Positions 39,020 through 48,383 of a stretch of 64,000 nt of DNA are shown in pieces. Both the position numbers and the translations under genes were made by a program. The stretch covers positions 1 to 64,000 of the forward strand of contig NZ_JADNOP010000010.1 of the NCBI RefSeq assembly GCF_015557635.1, written 5' to 3'. Within the stretch, counting starts at the first letter, position 1. Every line of letters begins with the position of its first letter. The stretch comes from Fusicatenibacter saccharivorans. GTDB lineage: Bacteria > Bacillota > Clostridia > Lachnospirales > Lachnospiraceae. The notes under the pieces are model-generated. The model made no database searches and had not been told where the DNA came from. It saw only the letters and a list, made by a program, of their open reading frames with translations.

Positions 39020-40561
39020 TTATACTTCTTCGGGAACCGGATCCCGTTTTGCACCTGCCATGTAGAGACCGAGTTCTTCGACAGAAACGGTTTTCGGATC
39101 CAGCTGGCCGACCAGCTCTCCTTCGTACATAACAAGAATACGGTCGGAAACATCCATAACCTCATCCAGTTCCAGAGAAACCAGAAGAACGGCTTTTCCC
39201 TTGTCGCGCTGTGCAACGAGCTGGCTGTGAATGTATTCGATGGCTCCGACATCAAGACCACGGGTAGGCTGTACCGCAACGAGAAGATCAGGATCTTTGT
39301 CGATCTCACGCGCGATGATCGCTTTCTGCTGGTTTCCGCCGGACATGCTGCGGGTGATGGTCACAGGACCCTGGCCGCTGCGGACATCGTACTGCTCGAT
39401 CAGGCGCTCGGCATATTCGCGCACGGCTTTTGATTTGATAAAGCCGAAGGATTCAAATTCCGGCTGCCAGTAACGCTGCAGCACCATGTTCTGCTCGATG
39501 GAGTAATCCAGTACGAGGCCGTGTTTATGGCGGTCCTCCGGGATGTGGCTCATGCCCATCTTGGAGCGGTCGCGGATGGAAGCTTTCGTGATGTCCTGTC
39601 CGTTGAACAGAATTTTACCGCCGGATACTTTTTCCAGTCCCGTGAGGCCCTGAACGAACTCGGACTGGCCGTTTCCATCGATACCTGCGATGCAGACAAT
39701 CTCGCCTTTTCTTACATTAAAGGAAACATCTTTGACGGCGTTGTTTCCGTGCACCTTGCTCGGTACGGTCATGTGCTCTACTTTCAGAACGGTGTCGCCC
39801 GGTTTTGACGGCTTTTTGTTGACGGAGAAGCTGACGTTTCTTCCGACCATCATGCGGGAGAGCTCTTCTTTGGAAGTTTCGCTGATGTTGACGGTTCCGA
39901 TGTATTTTCCTTTGCGGAGAATCGTACAGCGGTCGGCAACTTCCATGATCTCGTTGAGTTTATGGGTGATGAAGAGGATGGATTTTCCTTCTTTTGCGAG
40001 GTTCTTCATGATCTTCATCAGCTCGTCGATTTCCTGCGGCGTCAGAACCGCGGTCGGCTCGTCGAAGATCAGGACTTCGTTGTCACGGTAGAGCATTTTC
40101 AGAATTTCGGTACGCTGCTGCATGCCGACGGTGATATCCGAGATCAGAGCGTCCGGATCGACCATCAGACCGTATTTCTCGCTCAGTTCCATGACTTTTG
40201 CACGGGCATTCTTTTTCTCGAGGAAAAGGCCTTTGGTCGGCTCTACGCCGAGGATGATGTTGTCGAGAACCGAGAAACATTCGACCAGCTTAAAGTGCTG
40301 GTGCACCATACCGATGTTGAGATCATTGGCGTCGTTCGGCGTGTTGATATGGACTTCCTGCCCATTCTTCTTGATGATTCCGGAGGTAGGCTGATACAGA
40401 CCAAAAAGAATACTCATCAGGGTTGATTTTCCTGCACCGTTTTCTCCAAGCAGAGCATGGATTTCTCCTTTTTTGAGCTGTAACGTAATGTTGTCGTTCG
40501 CCTTGATACCCGGGAATTCTTTGGTGATGTTCAACATCTCAATAATGTACTCATTTTCCAT
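39020..40561 (-). CDS. Nucleoside ABC transporter ATP-binding protein, two ABC domains
   Basis: A 513-residue ATPase with tandem ABC domains like NupA/YufO and RbsA. The first Walker A is GENGAGKST near residue 38. The second domain has a degenerate P-loop, GIDGNGQSE, which is usual for this class. The signature SGGNQQK is in the second half. I chose the ATG at 40561 with an AAAGGGA site; an ATG two codons earlier is possible. It is separated from bmpA by a terminator hairpin. Confidence 0.92.
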   Translation of the reverse strand: MENEYIIEMLNITKEFPGIKANDNITLQLKKGEIHALLGENGAGKSTLMSILFGLYQPTSGIIKKNGQEVHINTPNDANDLNIGMVHQHFKLVECFSVLDNIILGVEPTKGLFLEKKNARAKVMELSEKYGLMVDPDALISDITVGMQQRTEILKMLYRDNEVLIFDEPTAVLTPQEIDELMKIMKNLAKEGKSILFITHKLNEIMEVADRCTILRKGKYIGTVNISETSKEELSRMMVGRNVSFSVNKKPSKPGDTVLKVEHMTVPSKVHGNNAVKDVSFNVRKGEIVCIAGIDGNGQSEFVQGLTGLEKVSGGKILFNGQDITKASIRDRSKMGMSHIPEDRHKHGLVLDYSIEQNMVLQRYWQPEFESFGFIKSKAVREYAERLIEQYDVRSGQGPVTITRSMSGGNQQKAIIAREIDKDPDLLVAVQPTRGLDVGAIEYIHSQLVAQRDKGKAVLLVSLELDEVMDVSDRILVMYEGELVGQLDPKTVSVEELGLYMAGAKRDPVPEEV

Positions 40562-40667
40562 ATACATATTCCCTTTCAAGCGTGGTTTTGCAGGACTGCC
40601 GAAGGCATGGAAAACAGGGCAGAACTGCGGGTTTTCATTATGTCTAGTATAGCATTTTGTGTGACAG

Positions 40668-40702
40668 AAAAAAAGGGGAAGAGAAATAATATTCTCTTCC
40701 CC
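40668..40702 (-). terminator. Intra-operon terminator after bmpA
   Basis: On the minus strand GGGGAAGAGAA and its complement form a stem with a short loop, followed by seven T residues. It lies between the binding-protein gene and the ATPase gene, so most transcripts should stop after bmpA. Confidence 0.9.
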
Positions 40703-40735
40703 AAAAGGCATATTGTTACAGAAACAGTATGCACA

Positions 40736-41908
40736 TTAGCTGATGTAATCAACGGTTACGTGAGAACCTACTTCCGGCTGATTTTCTGTATCGCTGGAGA
40801 TTTCGATGGAACCATCGCGGATACCAGCCAGTACAGTTTCATACTGATCCTGTGTGAAGGTTGTGAATCCCCAGGATTCGGAATCGGTAGGAAGGCCGAT
40901 GTAATCTCCGTCTTTCAGTCCAAGCTGCTGAGCAGTTCCGCCAAGTTCAGAGAAGTTTCCGCTGAAGTAGGAATCCAGAGCGTTGTTGATGGCGCTTGGA
41001 AGACCTTTCATAGCGGAAGTCAGGCAGCGCTCGCCGATTTTGGAACGCTGGTCAACGTCTACACCAATAACTTTTCCGTCGTGTGTCTCAGCTGCATCCA
41101 GAGCAGATGTCCAGATACCGCCGCCGCAGGCGAATACAACCTGTGTTCCGTCTGCATACCAGCCCTCCATACGGGCGGTGATGGAGTCATCGCCGTAGAA
41201 CTGGCCGCCATAGTAATATTTTACGTTTACATCTACGCCGTCTTCTTCAGCAGCAGCGTTGATACCCTGTACATAACCGTAACCGAAACGGATAACGGCC
41301 GGAACAGCGATACCGCCGAGAAAACCAAGACTTGTGTAGCCGTCTTTTACTGCAGCGTATCCAGCCAGGTAGCCGGCCTGCTCTTCTTCGAAGGAGCAGA
41401 TGTACACGTTCTTTCCGAGATCAACAGCTTTGCCGTTTTTTACAATATCACCTTCGGTAACATCGACTGCGATGAAGGTTACATCCGGATAGGTGTCCTG
41501 CTCTTCAGCGATGGCAGGTCCGAACAGGTAACCTGGCATTACAACAACGGTAGCACCCTCGGAAACAGCAAGATCGATGGAGTTGATACGCTCTTCATCG
41601 GTATCCTCTGCCGGTTTGTAGTACTCGTACTCTACGCCGTTTGCATCGCCGTAGGCGCATACAGTTTCCCAGGTGATCTGGTTGAAGGATTCGTCGGTGA
41701 TATCTCCGGAGTCTGTGATCATGGCAATTTTCTCACCTGCGGCGTCTTTTTTTTCTCCATCTGTGGAAGCAGAAGCGGAAGTTGCGCTGGTGGAATCGGC
41801 GCCTGTGGATGCGTCGGAGGAAGAGGAGCCGTTGGAGGAACCGCATCCTGCGAGTGCAGCAGTTGTCATGGCGGCTGCAAGCAGTAAGCTAACTACTTTC
41901 TTTTTCAT
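40736..41908 (-). CDS. BmpA-family nucleoside-binding lipoprotein
   Basis: A 390-residue lipoprotein with signal peptide and lipobox LAGC (Cys22), followed by a 30-residue Ser/Asp/Ala-rich linker. The BMP fold (basic membrane protein, periplasmic-binding class) starts at about residue 55 (KIAMITDSGDITDESFNQ). It captures nucleosides for the downstream importer. It has its own strong promoter and a terminator behind it, which is typical for binding proteins needed in excess. Confidence 0.92.
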   Translation of the reverse strand: MKKKVVSLLLAAAMTTAALAGCGSSNGSSSSDASTGADSTSATSASASTDGEKKDAAGEKIAMITDSGDITDESFNQITWETVCAYGDANGVEYEYYKPAEDTDEERINSIDLAVSEGATVVVMPGYLFGPAIAEEQDTYPDVTFIAVDVTEGDIVKNGKAVDLGKNVYICSFEEEQAGYLAGYAAVKDGYTSLGFLGGIAVPAVIRFGYGYVQGINAAAEEDGVDVNVKYYYGGQFYGDDSITARMEGWYADGTQVVFACGGGIWTSALDAAETHDGKVIGVDVDQRSKIGERCLTSAMKGLPSAINNALDSYFSGNFSELGGTAQQLGLKDGDYIGLPTDSESWGFTTFTQDQYETVLAGIRDGSIEISSDTENQPEVGSHVTVDYIS

Positions 41909-41957
41909 AATAGTATTCTCCTTTCAAGAGGTACAGCGTTTCTGCGTGTATGGCTAC

Positions 41958-41987
41958 ATTATAATATAAAAGAAAAAAGTATGTCAA
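41958..41987 (-). promoter_or_regulatory. bmpA promoter
   Basis: TTGACA (41982-41987), 18 bp, TATAAT (41958-41963) on the minus strand. The leader to the bmpA ATG is only about 40 bases, so there is no room for a riboswitch. Confidence 0.88.
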
Positions 41988-42013
41988 GCAAAGGAAAAAC
42001 TGCGTGAAATCCA

Positions 42014-43324
42014 CTAATTATCTGCATGCGAGCCGGAAATTCTTCGGATAATGGCGTTGGATCTTGCATAAATTTCTTCCGGGTCAAAGCCGATATGGAA
42101 TTCGCCGTTTTCGTAGAGGATTTGACCGTTTACCATGGTAAGCTTTACGTTCTGTTTGCTGCCGCTGTAAACGAGGTTTTTGATCAGATTATTCTCCGGC
42201 TGCATGTTCGGCTGATGGAGGTCAATCATGACGAGATCGGCCTTTTTGCCGGCAGCGAGACGGTCGCAGTCAGTAAGCTGCATCGCGTGTGCGCCGCCTG
42301 CGGTTGCCATGTAGAGTATCGCATCAGCCGGGATTCCTGCGGCGTCCATCTCACGGACTTTGGAAAGACCGGTGGTCAGGAACATTTCGCGGAACATGTC
42401 GAGGCAGTTGTTGCTGGCTGGCCCGTCAGTGCCGATGGCGAGGTTGATGCCGTTATCGTAAAAACGCTTCAGCGGGCAGATGCCGGAGGCGAGCTTCAGG
42501 TTTGAGGAGGGATTGGTAACGGCCGTCAGTTTCCGGTCACGGAAGATCTCAAAATCGCGGTCCTCCATCCAGATGCAGTGGTAGCCGCCGCCTCCGTACT
42601 GGAACATGCCTAAGCGTTCCATCAGCTGTGTCGGGGTGAGTCCCCAGCGCTCTTTACAGCCCTCGACTTCGCTTTTTGTTTCGGCGTTGTGTGTCCAGAC
42701 AGGGGAATGGTATTTTTCGGCGAGTTTGGCAACGGATTCAAGAAGCGGGCCGCCGGTCGTATATTCGGCGTGGAAACCGAGCAGATACGAGGTGCGGTCG
42801 GAGAGTTTGTTGACATAGTTATACATCTCTTCGAGAATTTCCGGGCTGTCGACGAAGTTGTTGAGACCGCTGGTAAGAACGGTGCGGAATCCGGTGTCGA
42901 CCGTGGCAGCGATGCTGTTTTTCTGCTGGATGTACATGTCGAAATTGGAGGTGATGCCGCTCGTCAGATATTCCATGATGCCGAGGATATTGAGCCAGTA
43001 AACGTCGTCCCCGGCGAGCTTTGCCTCGTTCGGGAAGACCTGGCGCTCGAGCCATTCGTGGAGCGGGAGATCGTCCGCGTAGGAGCGGAGGAAGGTCATC
43101 GGGGTGTGCGTGTGTGCGTTTTTAAAGCCCGGGATCAGAAGATTGCCGCGGGCGTCAATTTCGCGGTCGAAGACAGTGGTCTCTGCGGCATCTGGATCTG
43201 CTTTTCTACCAGGTCCGATATAGGTGATGGTGTCGCCGGTGACATGAAGTTCGTCTTCGGCGATGGAAAAATGGTTTTCAGCGTCGAGTACGAGAATTTT
43301 GGCGTTGTAAAAACGTGTATTCAA
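42014..43324 (-). CDS. Amidohydrolase, probable adenosine/methylthioadenosine/SAH deaminase type
   Basis: A 436-residue metal-dependent hydrolase of the SsnA/MtaD/guanine-deaminase group. Metal ligands are seen as HTHTP at 71-75, a further His in GFHAEYT, another in WTHNAE, and the Asp in IGTDGPASN. The neighbours (nucleoside importer, pnp, deoC, udk) suggest a purine nucleoside or base substrate. Substrate is inferred from context; a guanine or cytosine deaminase is possible. It starts 30 bases after pnp and so shares its transcript. Confidence 0.8.
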   Translation of the reverse strand: MNTRFYNAKILVLDAENHFSIAEDELHVTGDTITYIGPGRKADPDAAETTVFDREIDARGNLLIPGFKNAHTHTPMTFLRSYADDLPLHEWLERQVFPNEAKLAGDDVYWLNILGIMEYLTSGITSNFDMYIQQKNSIAATVDTGFRTVLTSGLNNFVDSPEILEEMYNYVNKLSDRTSYLLGFHAEYTTGGPLLESVAKLAEKYHSPVWTHNAETKSEVEGCKERWGLTPTQLMERLGMFQYGGGGYHCIWMEDRDFEIFRDRKLTAVTNPSSNLKLASGICPLKRFYDNGINLAIGTDGPASNNCLDMFREMFLTTGLSKVREMDAAGIPADAILYMATAGGAHAMQLTDCDRLAAGKKADLVMIDLHQPNMQPENNLIKNLVYSGSKQNVKLTMVNGQILYENGEFHIGFDPEEIYARSNAIIRRISGSHADN

Positions 43325-43354
43325 AAAAGATCTCTCCTTTATTTTACGTGCTGT

Positions 43355-44200
43355 TTACAGTGTCTTTGCGATGCCCTGAATCGTTGCGGCAACGAGTTTT
43401 TTGAACTGCGGTGCAACCATGTCAGCTGCCTCCTGAACTTCCGCATGGCACAGAGGCTGCGGGGAGATGCCGGCGGCAAGATTGGTAATGCAGGAAATAC
43501 CGATGACGCGCATGCCCATATGGCGTGCAGCGATGGCTTCACAGGCGGTGCTCATGCCGACCGCGTCTGCGCCGAGGGTGCGGCACATGGCGATTTCCTG
43601 CGGGGACTCGTACTGCGGGCCGGTGAGCTGCAGATAAACGCCTTCCATCAGGTCGATATCAAGGCTGGCTGCAGCTTTCCGTGCGATTTTCTGGAATTCA
43701 AGGTCGTAGATCTGGCTCATATCCGGGAAACGGGTGCCGAGCTCGTCGATGTTCGGTCCGATAAGCGGAGATGGAACGAAGCAGGCGATCTGGCCGTTTA
43801 ACAGCATCAGAGAGCCTGGCTTTGTGCCCTGTTTGATGCCGCCGGCGGCGTTGGTTAAGAACAGTGCTTTTGCGCCCATCAGCTTCATGAGGCGGGGCGG
43901 GAGAACGACGTCGGTCATCGGATAGCCTTCATAATAATGAACGCGGCCCTGCATGCAGACAACCGGCACATCGCCGACGTAGCCGAAGATAAAACGGCCC
44001 GCGTGGCCCGGAACAGTGGAAACCGGGAAGCCTTCGATATCGTGGTAATCGAGGGTTGCGGTAACGCGGATATCATTCGCAAAATCACCGAGGCCGGAAC
44101 CGAGAATCAGTGCGACTTCCGGCTGGAAATCGATCTGGGAGCGGAAGCTCTCGTAGCATTTCATCAGTTTTTCGTAAACAGGGTTTGGGGTGTTGCTCAT
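43355..44200 (-). CDS. Purine-nucleoside phosphorylase
   Basis: A 281-residue enzyme of the trimeric low-mass class that cleaves purine nucleosides with phosphate. GSGLG at residues 34-38 binds phosphate, and VPGHAGR and LTGPQYESPQE are further family motifs; MSTACEAIAARH lies near the end. The class prefers inosine and guanosine. The ATG at 44200 has an AGGAGG site. It is the first gene of a pnp-amidohydrolase unit. Confidence 0.93.
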   Translation of the reverse strand: MSNTPNPVYEKLMKCYESFRSQIDFQPEVALILGSGLGDFANDIRVTATLDYHDIEGFPVSTVPGHAGRFIFGYVGDVPVVCMQGRVHYYEGYPMTDVVLPPRLMKLMGAKALFLTNAAGGIKQGTKPGSLMLLNGQIACFVPSPLIGPNIDELGTRFPDMSQIYDLEFQKIARKAAASLDIDLMEGVYLQLTGPQYESPQEIAMCRTLGADAVGMSTACEAIAARHMGMRVIGISCITNLAAGISPQPLCHAEVQEAADMVAPQFKKLVAATIQGIAKTL

Positions 44201-44265
44201 AGGAAAAACCTCCTTAATATAAATGATTTTCTGCTTTTTGAGTCTTTTTTCGGCTATTTTTAGGG

Positions 44266-44314
44266 AAGAAAAGCCTGCCACAGAGATGTGAGTCCCGGAG
44301 GCAGGCTTTTCTTT
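44266..44314 (-). terminator. Terminator after the YczE-type gene
   Basis: AAGAAAAGCCTGCC pairs with GGCAGGCTTTTCTT around a loop of about 19 nt; T-rich sequence follows on the minus strand. Confidence 0.85.
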
Positions 44315-44374
44315 TAGAAAAAAGATCATCTGGTAGTTCTATTGTAGTATAGAAAGCGCGGAAAAGCAATGATT

Positions 44375-45028
44375 TCAGTCATCAAAAATATTCAGATGCT
44401 GTTTCATGATATTTCCCAGCCATTCAATGACCGGACCGAGGGTAATAACCATCAGCACGGTGACAATGCCGAGTTTTCCGCCGAGCAGAACGGCGATCGC
44501 GGTGACAACGAAGTCGTAGACGATGCGGATCACACGGAACGAAACGTTCGGCAGGTGGGTGGAGATAATGAAGGATACTGCGTCGTACGGTGCAGTTCCC
44601 ATATCAACATCCATATAGAAGGATGCGGCAAGGATAAACAGGACCAGCGCCGGGATCAGCACGGCGATTCGCACACCCATCGAGGTGAAGAGGTCTGCCG
44701 GAAGGACTTTCGCCCAGATCCAGGAGAAAAAGTCGATGGAATATCCCACGAGAAACATGTTTGCGAGGGTTCCGAAGCCTAAGTTTCTGCCGCCGAAAAT
44801 GATAACGAAGATGAGCAGGACGGTATTGAAGAGCGCCTGCCAGTTTCCGATGCTGATGCCGAGGCGGGTGGAGATGGTCTGGTTTAACAAGGTACACGGA
44901 TCGGTGCCGAGATCGACGAGAAGCAGCCATGAGAGCGCAAAGCCCATCAGGATGACGGCAGCGATGACCAGAATCAGGCGGGTCCAGAAATATTTTTTCT
45001 GAAAAAAGCCCTGGATGATTTCTTTCAT
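44375..45028 (-). CDS. YczE/YyaS/YitT-type integral membrane protein
   Basis: A 217-residue protein with five hydrophobic helices. The family pattern is the two related loops LLLVDLGTDPCTLLNQ and YMDVDMGTAPYDAVSF, an internal repeat of the form D-x-GT-x-P. The role is unknown; transport is a guess. The ATG at 45028 has a GGGAGG site. It is a single-gene unit ending at a terminator. Confidence 0.78.
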   Translation of the reverse strand: MKEIIQGFFQKKYFWTRLILVIAAVILMGFALSWLLLVDLGTDPCTLLNQTISTRLGISIGNWQALFNTVLLIFVIIFGGRNLGFGTLANMFLVGYSIDFFSWIWAKVLPADLFTSMGVRIAVLIPALVLFILAASFYMDVDMGTAPYDAVSFIISTHLPNVSFRVIRIVYDFVVTAIAVLLGGKLGIVTVLMVITLGPVIEWLGNIMKQHLNIFDD

Positions 45029-45460
45029 AGTATGAAGTTCCTCCCTGTGATTTATGCTTGGTTTTTCACCTTTTCGGGCGGATTTTCTACGCATTTCCTT
45101 CGAAATTTTTCGATCGTCTTTCCAACACGTTTTTCGCCCTTCTTTCCAGAAAAATCTCCGCCGTTTTTTTCGGCGGAGATTTGACCGTTTCTGTTATTTT
45201 AGTATATTTTTCCCAAAATGTAAACTATTTTCTTTTAATGATGTCAACTTGGCGTTCACAAAATGATGAACGATAAATGAACATAAATTAACATAAAACA
45301 TAAAATTAAAAAAACACGTTCATTAATAAATTAACAAAATAAACATGTGAGCTGAATGAAATTTGTGCATTCTACAATGTGTCCACGCGAGACGGACAGA
45401 ACCTTGAAAAGAACTACAATATACGGATATACGAATTAATGTCATAAACAGAAACCAAAG
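45029..45460. other. AT-rich gap without a gene
   Basis: The only structure I see is a hairpin at 45152-45182 (AAATCTCCGCCG with its complement around six T residues). From 45240 to 45350 the sequence is nearly all A and T with repeated AACATAAA/ATTAAC words. No ribosome site or plausible frame is present. Confidence 0.6.
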
Positions 45461-45745
45461 TTATAGAACCAGCTCCACGTTTTTACCGAAGACTTCGCGG
45501 TATAACTGTTCGCGTTCCGCGGTGATCAGCCGCCCGACGGAATCGGTTGCCGCACCGAGACAATCGGCGCAGGTGAGGATCTGGTAGAGAATGGCGTTGT
45601 CGTTGCCTTTATGGGTATACTCGCGCGGATAGCCGCCTTTTTCGTCGTACCAGAGATGGTGGTAGAGCGCCGCCTCGGCGTATGGTCTTGTGGAATCCCA
45701 TTTGCTGAGGAGCTCATAGCCCATCTGTGGGTGGAGACGGATCAG
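45461..45745 (-). pseudogene. HD-domain phosphohydrolase fragment (5' end deleted)
   Basis: The frame ends at a normal stop (45461) and reads back through HHLWYDEKGGYP and LTCADCLGAATDS, typical of HD-GYP-like domains, to LIRLHPQMGYELL at 45745, where homology ends at a junction. About 95 C-terminal residues remain, without the metal-binding HD part. The internal ATG at 45724 has no ribosome site. It is probably dead. Confidence 0.7.
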
Positions 45746-45862
45746 ATCAAAGAGAAAAAGTACATTGCATCATTGGAACCGTATATTGGAGATATTCTAC
45801 TGGTTGGAATTAATTATGATAAAAAGACCAAAAAGAATGAATGCCTGATAGAAAAGGCGTAA
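45740..45862 (+). pseudogene. C-terminal fragment of a PD-(D/E)XK-type AAA ATPase
   Basis: The last 40 codons read DQIKEKKYIASLEPY followed by a GDILLVGINYD strand and end at TAA. This is the C-terminus seen in clostridial AAA ATPases with a DUF1703-like nuclease domain (recognised from memory). The rest of the gene is absent. Its 5' break coincides with that of the HD fragment on the other strand. Confidence 0.65.
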
Positions 45863-45876
45863 ATGAATAAAAAGGC

Positions 45877-45920
45877 AAGGCAGCATATCACAGGAAATCC
45901 TGAGGCATGCTGCCTTATTT
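45877..45920 (+). terminator. Terminator left behind the nuclease fragment
   Basis: AAGGCAGCAT pairs with ATGCTGCCTT with a second short stem (CAGG/CCTG) inside, followed by ATTTTG. Confidence 0.7.
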
Positions 45921-45957
45921 TGTCAGGCATATCAATAATTGGTTCAAAAAGGATACG

Positions 45958-46287
45958 TTAGAATACCACTACCAGAAGCATCTTATACTGCTCTTTGCCA
46001 TACACTGCATGCGGATGTTTTGCCGGCATGACGATGGATTCGCCTTCGTGGAGTTCGTATTTTACGCCGTCGATGGTGATTTCACCGGTTCCGTCGAGGC
46101 AGGTGACGAAGGCATCGCCGCCGGACTCGTGGGTGCTGATTTCTTCGCCTTTGTCGAAGGCAAATAAGGTGATGCTGACGGATTCATTCTGTACCAGTGT
46201 TTTGCTGACGATCTGGCCTTCCTGGTAGGAAACCTGATCTTTTAAGACCATAACCTTGGCTTTATTGATATTTTTCATGATGCTCAT
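45958..46287 (-). CDS. Cupin-domain protein
   Basis: A 109-residue single cupin barrel. Metal-binding motif 1 is GEEISTHESGGDAFVTCLDG (His in THE) and motif 2 is PAKHPHAVYG. Such small cupins often bind a small molecule or metal; the ligand is unknown. The start has a GGAG site 11 bases upstream; a second ATG three codons on is possible. It is 215 bases after hcp on the same strand with a hairpin between. Confidence 0.85.
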   Translation of the reverse strand: MSIMKNINKAKVMVLKDQVSYQEGQIVSKTLVQNESVSITLFAFDKGEEISTHESGGDAFVTCLDGTGEITIDGVKYELHEGESIVMPAKHPHAVYGKEQYKMLLVVVF

Positions 46288-46313
46288 AGTTCATAAATCT
46301 CCGTGATAGAATG

Positions 46314-46347
46314 AGAACGTGTCTGAAAAAATTCCCAGGCACGTTCT
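46314..46347 (-). terminator. Terminator-like hairpin between hcp and the cupin gene
   Basis: AGAACGTGTCTG pairs with CAGGCACGTTCT (one G-T pair) around a 10-nt loop. The stretch 46348-46502 holds no gene. Confidence 0.6.
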
Positions 46348-46502
46348 AAAAATGTGTGATTAAGATGAGATGACTCATCAGTGTCGGGCGTGTATAGAAA
46401 TGGAATCTGAGGTCCGTTTTCTGATATGCCCAAATTCAAAGATATTTTTGTCTGAACATATACAGTATACGTGGAAAAATGAAAGAAAGCAAGGGGTTTT
46501 CT

Positions 46503-48137
46503 TTATTTCCCGAAAAACAATTCCATATCGTTTTCAACGGTATCGATTCCGGCGATGCCGAAGTTTTCAACGAGAAGAGCTGCAACATTTGGGCTTAAAA
46601 ATGCCGGAAGTGTCGGGCCGAGGTGGATGTTCTTGACACCGAGCGACAGCAGTGCCAGAAGAACAATCACAGCTTTCTGCTCGTACCAGGAAATATTGTA
46701 GATGATCGGCAGATCGTTGATATCGTCGAGGCCGAAGACCTCCTTTAATTTCAGTGCAATCACGGCAAGAGAGTAGGAATCATTGCACTGGCCGGCATCG
46801 AGGACGCGCGGAATGCCGTTGATGTCGCCGAGGTTCAGCTTGTTGTATTTGTATTTTGCACAGCCGGCGGTCAGAATCACGGTGTCTTTCGGCAGTGCCT
46901 GTGCAAAATCAGAGTAATAGCTGCGGCTCTTTGCACGGCCGTCACATCCAGCCATGACAACGAATTTTTTGATTGCGCCGGATTTCACGGCATCGACGAT
47001 CTGGTCTGCCAGGGCGAGTACCTGTGCATGGGCGAAGCCTCCGACAATGGTTCCCTGCTCGAGTTCCGTCGGCGGTGCGCAGTGCTTTGCCTGTTCGATG
47101 AGCAGAGAGAAATCTTTTGTCTCACCGATGACGCCGTCGATGTGCGGGCATCCCGGATAACGAACCGCTCCGGTTGTGTAAATACGGTTTTTGTAGCTGT
47201 CCTTCGGCGGCACGATACAGTTCGTCGTCATCAGAATCGGGCCGTTGAAGGCTTCAAATTCTTCTTTCTGTTTCCACCAGGCGTTACCATAATTTCCCTT
47301 AAAATGTTCATATTTTTTGAACGCCGGATAGTAGTGTGCAGGCAGCATTTCGGAGTGGGTGTAAACATCGATGCCGGTGTTCACGGTCTGCTCGAGCAGC
47401 ATCTCGAGGTCGCGCAGATCATGGCCGGAGACGAGAATACCCGGGCGGGTGCCGACACTGAGATCGACGGTGGTGATCTCCGGATTGCCGTAAGCGGAAG
47501 TATTGGCCTCATCGAGCAGTGCCATTCCCTGCACGCCGTAGGAGCCGGTCTCGAGTGCGAGAGCCGTCAGTTCCTCTGCGGAGAGGGAATCGTCGAGCGT
47601 TGCGGCGAGAGCACGCTGCAGGAAGGCATCGATTTCCTCGTTTTCTTTTAAGAGAACATTGGCATGGCTGGTGTACGCGGCAAGTCCTTTCAGACCGTAG
47701 GTGATGAGCTCGCGTAAAGAGCGGATGTCCTCATTTTCCGTGGAAAGTACGCCGACGGTTACTGCTTTTGCGGCAAACTCATCGGTTGTGCCGTTCCAGA
47801 GGGCGGCTTCCGGCAGAGCGGAGCAGTCGGCAAGCTGAGCGAGAAGCGCTTTGGTCTCAAGCGTTGCCTCAATTCGTGCGCGGATCGTATCATCATCAAA
47901 GTTCACGTTTGTGATGGTCGTAAACAGGTTTTCGGTGATGAGATGATTGACGCTGGCATCGACGGTTTTTCCTTCGCGGCGGAGCTGTGTCGTCACGGCG
48001 GAAAGTCCTTTCGTCGTCCAGATCAGCAGATCCTGCAGCGCCGCTGTCTCCGGGCGCTTTCCACAGACACCGGATTTTGTACAGCCGGAGCAGCCGGCAG
48101 TTTCCTGACACTGGTAGCAAAACATATTCTGTTCCAT
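46503..48137 (-). CDS. hcp: Hybrid-cluster protein (hydroxylamine/NO reductase)
   Basis: A 544-residue iron-sulfur protein that detoxifies nitric oxide or hydroxylamine. The N-terminal [4Fe-4S] ligands form C-X2-C-X8-C-X5-C at Cys7, 10, 19 and 25. Cysteines of the hybrid cluster are seen in the C-terminal half ([19 protein letters not shown]). The ATG at 48137 has an AGGAGG site. Upstream is a Crp/Fnr regulator gene and a palindrome, so induction by nitrosative stress is likely. Confidence 0.95.
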   Translation of the reverse strand: MEQNMFCYQCQETAGCSGCTKSGVCGKRPETAALQDLLIWTTKGLSAVTTQLRREGKTVDASVNHLITENLFTTITNVNFDDDTIRARIEATLETKALLAQLADCSALPEAALWNGTTDEFAAKAVTVGVLSTENEDIRSLRELITYGLKGLAAYTSHANVLLKENEEIDAFLQRALAATLDDSLSAEELTALALETGSYGVQGMALLDEANTSAYGNPEITTVDLSVGTRPGILVSGHDLRDLEMLLEQTVNTGIDVYTHSEMLPAHYYPAFKKYEHFKGNYGNAWWKQKEEFEAFNGPILMTTNCIVPPKDSYKNRIYTTGAVRYPGCPHIDGVIGETKDFSLLIEQAKHCAPPTELEQGTIVGGFAHAQVLALADQIVDAVKSGAIKKFVVMAGCDGRAKSRSYYSDFAQALPKDTVILTAGCAKYKYNKLNLGDINGIPRVLDAGQCNDSYSLAVIALKLKEVFGLDDINDLPIIYNISWYEQKAVIVLLALLSLGVKNIHLGPTLPAFLSPNVAALLVENFGIAGIDTVENDMELFFGK

Positions 48138-48253
48138 AAAAATAGTTCCTCCTGTAGGGTATTTCCGAGGGGTTAAGCGCAGAGGGAAAAACAGATCTGC
48201 GCGGAGTTTCATAATTTACACGTACAGAATATCGGATATAACAGGAAAAGTAT

Positions 48254-48267
48254 GTGGTTATAACCAC
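48254..48267. promoter_or_regulatory. Probable Crp/Fnr-type operator for hcp
   Basis: GTGGTTATAACCAC is a perfect 14-bp palindrome 117 bp before the hcp ATG. TATTCT at 48226-48231 (minus strand) would be the -10 if the palindrome is centred near -41.5, the class II activator position. Confidence 0.65.
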
Positions 48268-48331
48268 GGAAAATACTTTTTGTGTATATTCGTTTATGAA
48301 AAATAAGCGTTTGAAACGATGAAACGGTAAA

Positions 48332-48383
48332 AAATTTACGCTGCGGTACCGCCTAGAGAGACGGATGACGCAGCGTAAATTTG
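48332..48383 (-). terminator. Terminator overlapping the 3' end of the crp-like gene
   Basis: CAAATTTACGCTGCG pairs with CGCAGCGTAAATTT, followed by TTTTAC on the minus strand. The 5' arm lies inside the last codons of the regulator gene. Confidence 0.75.
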
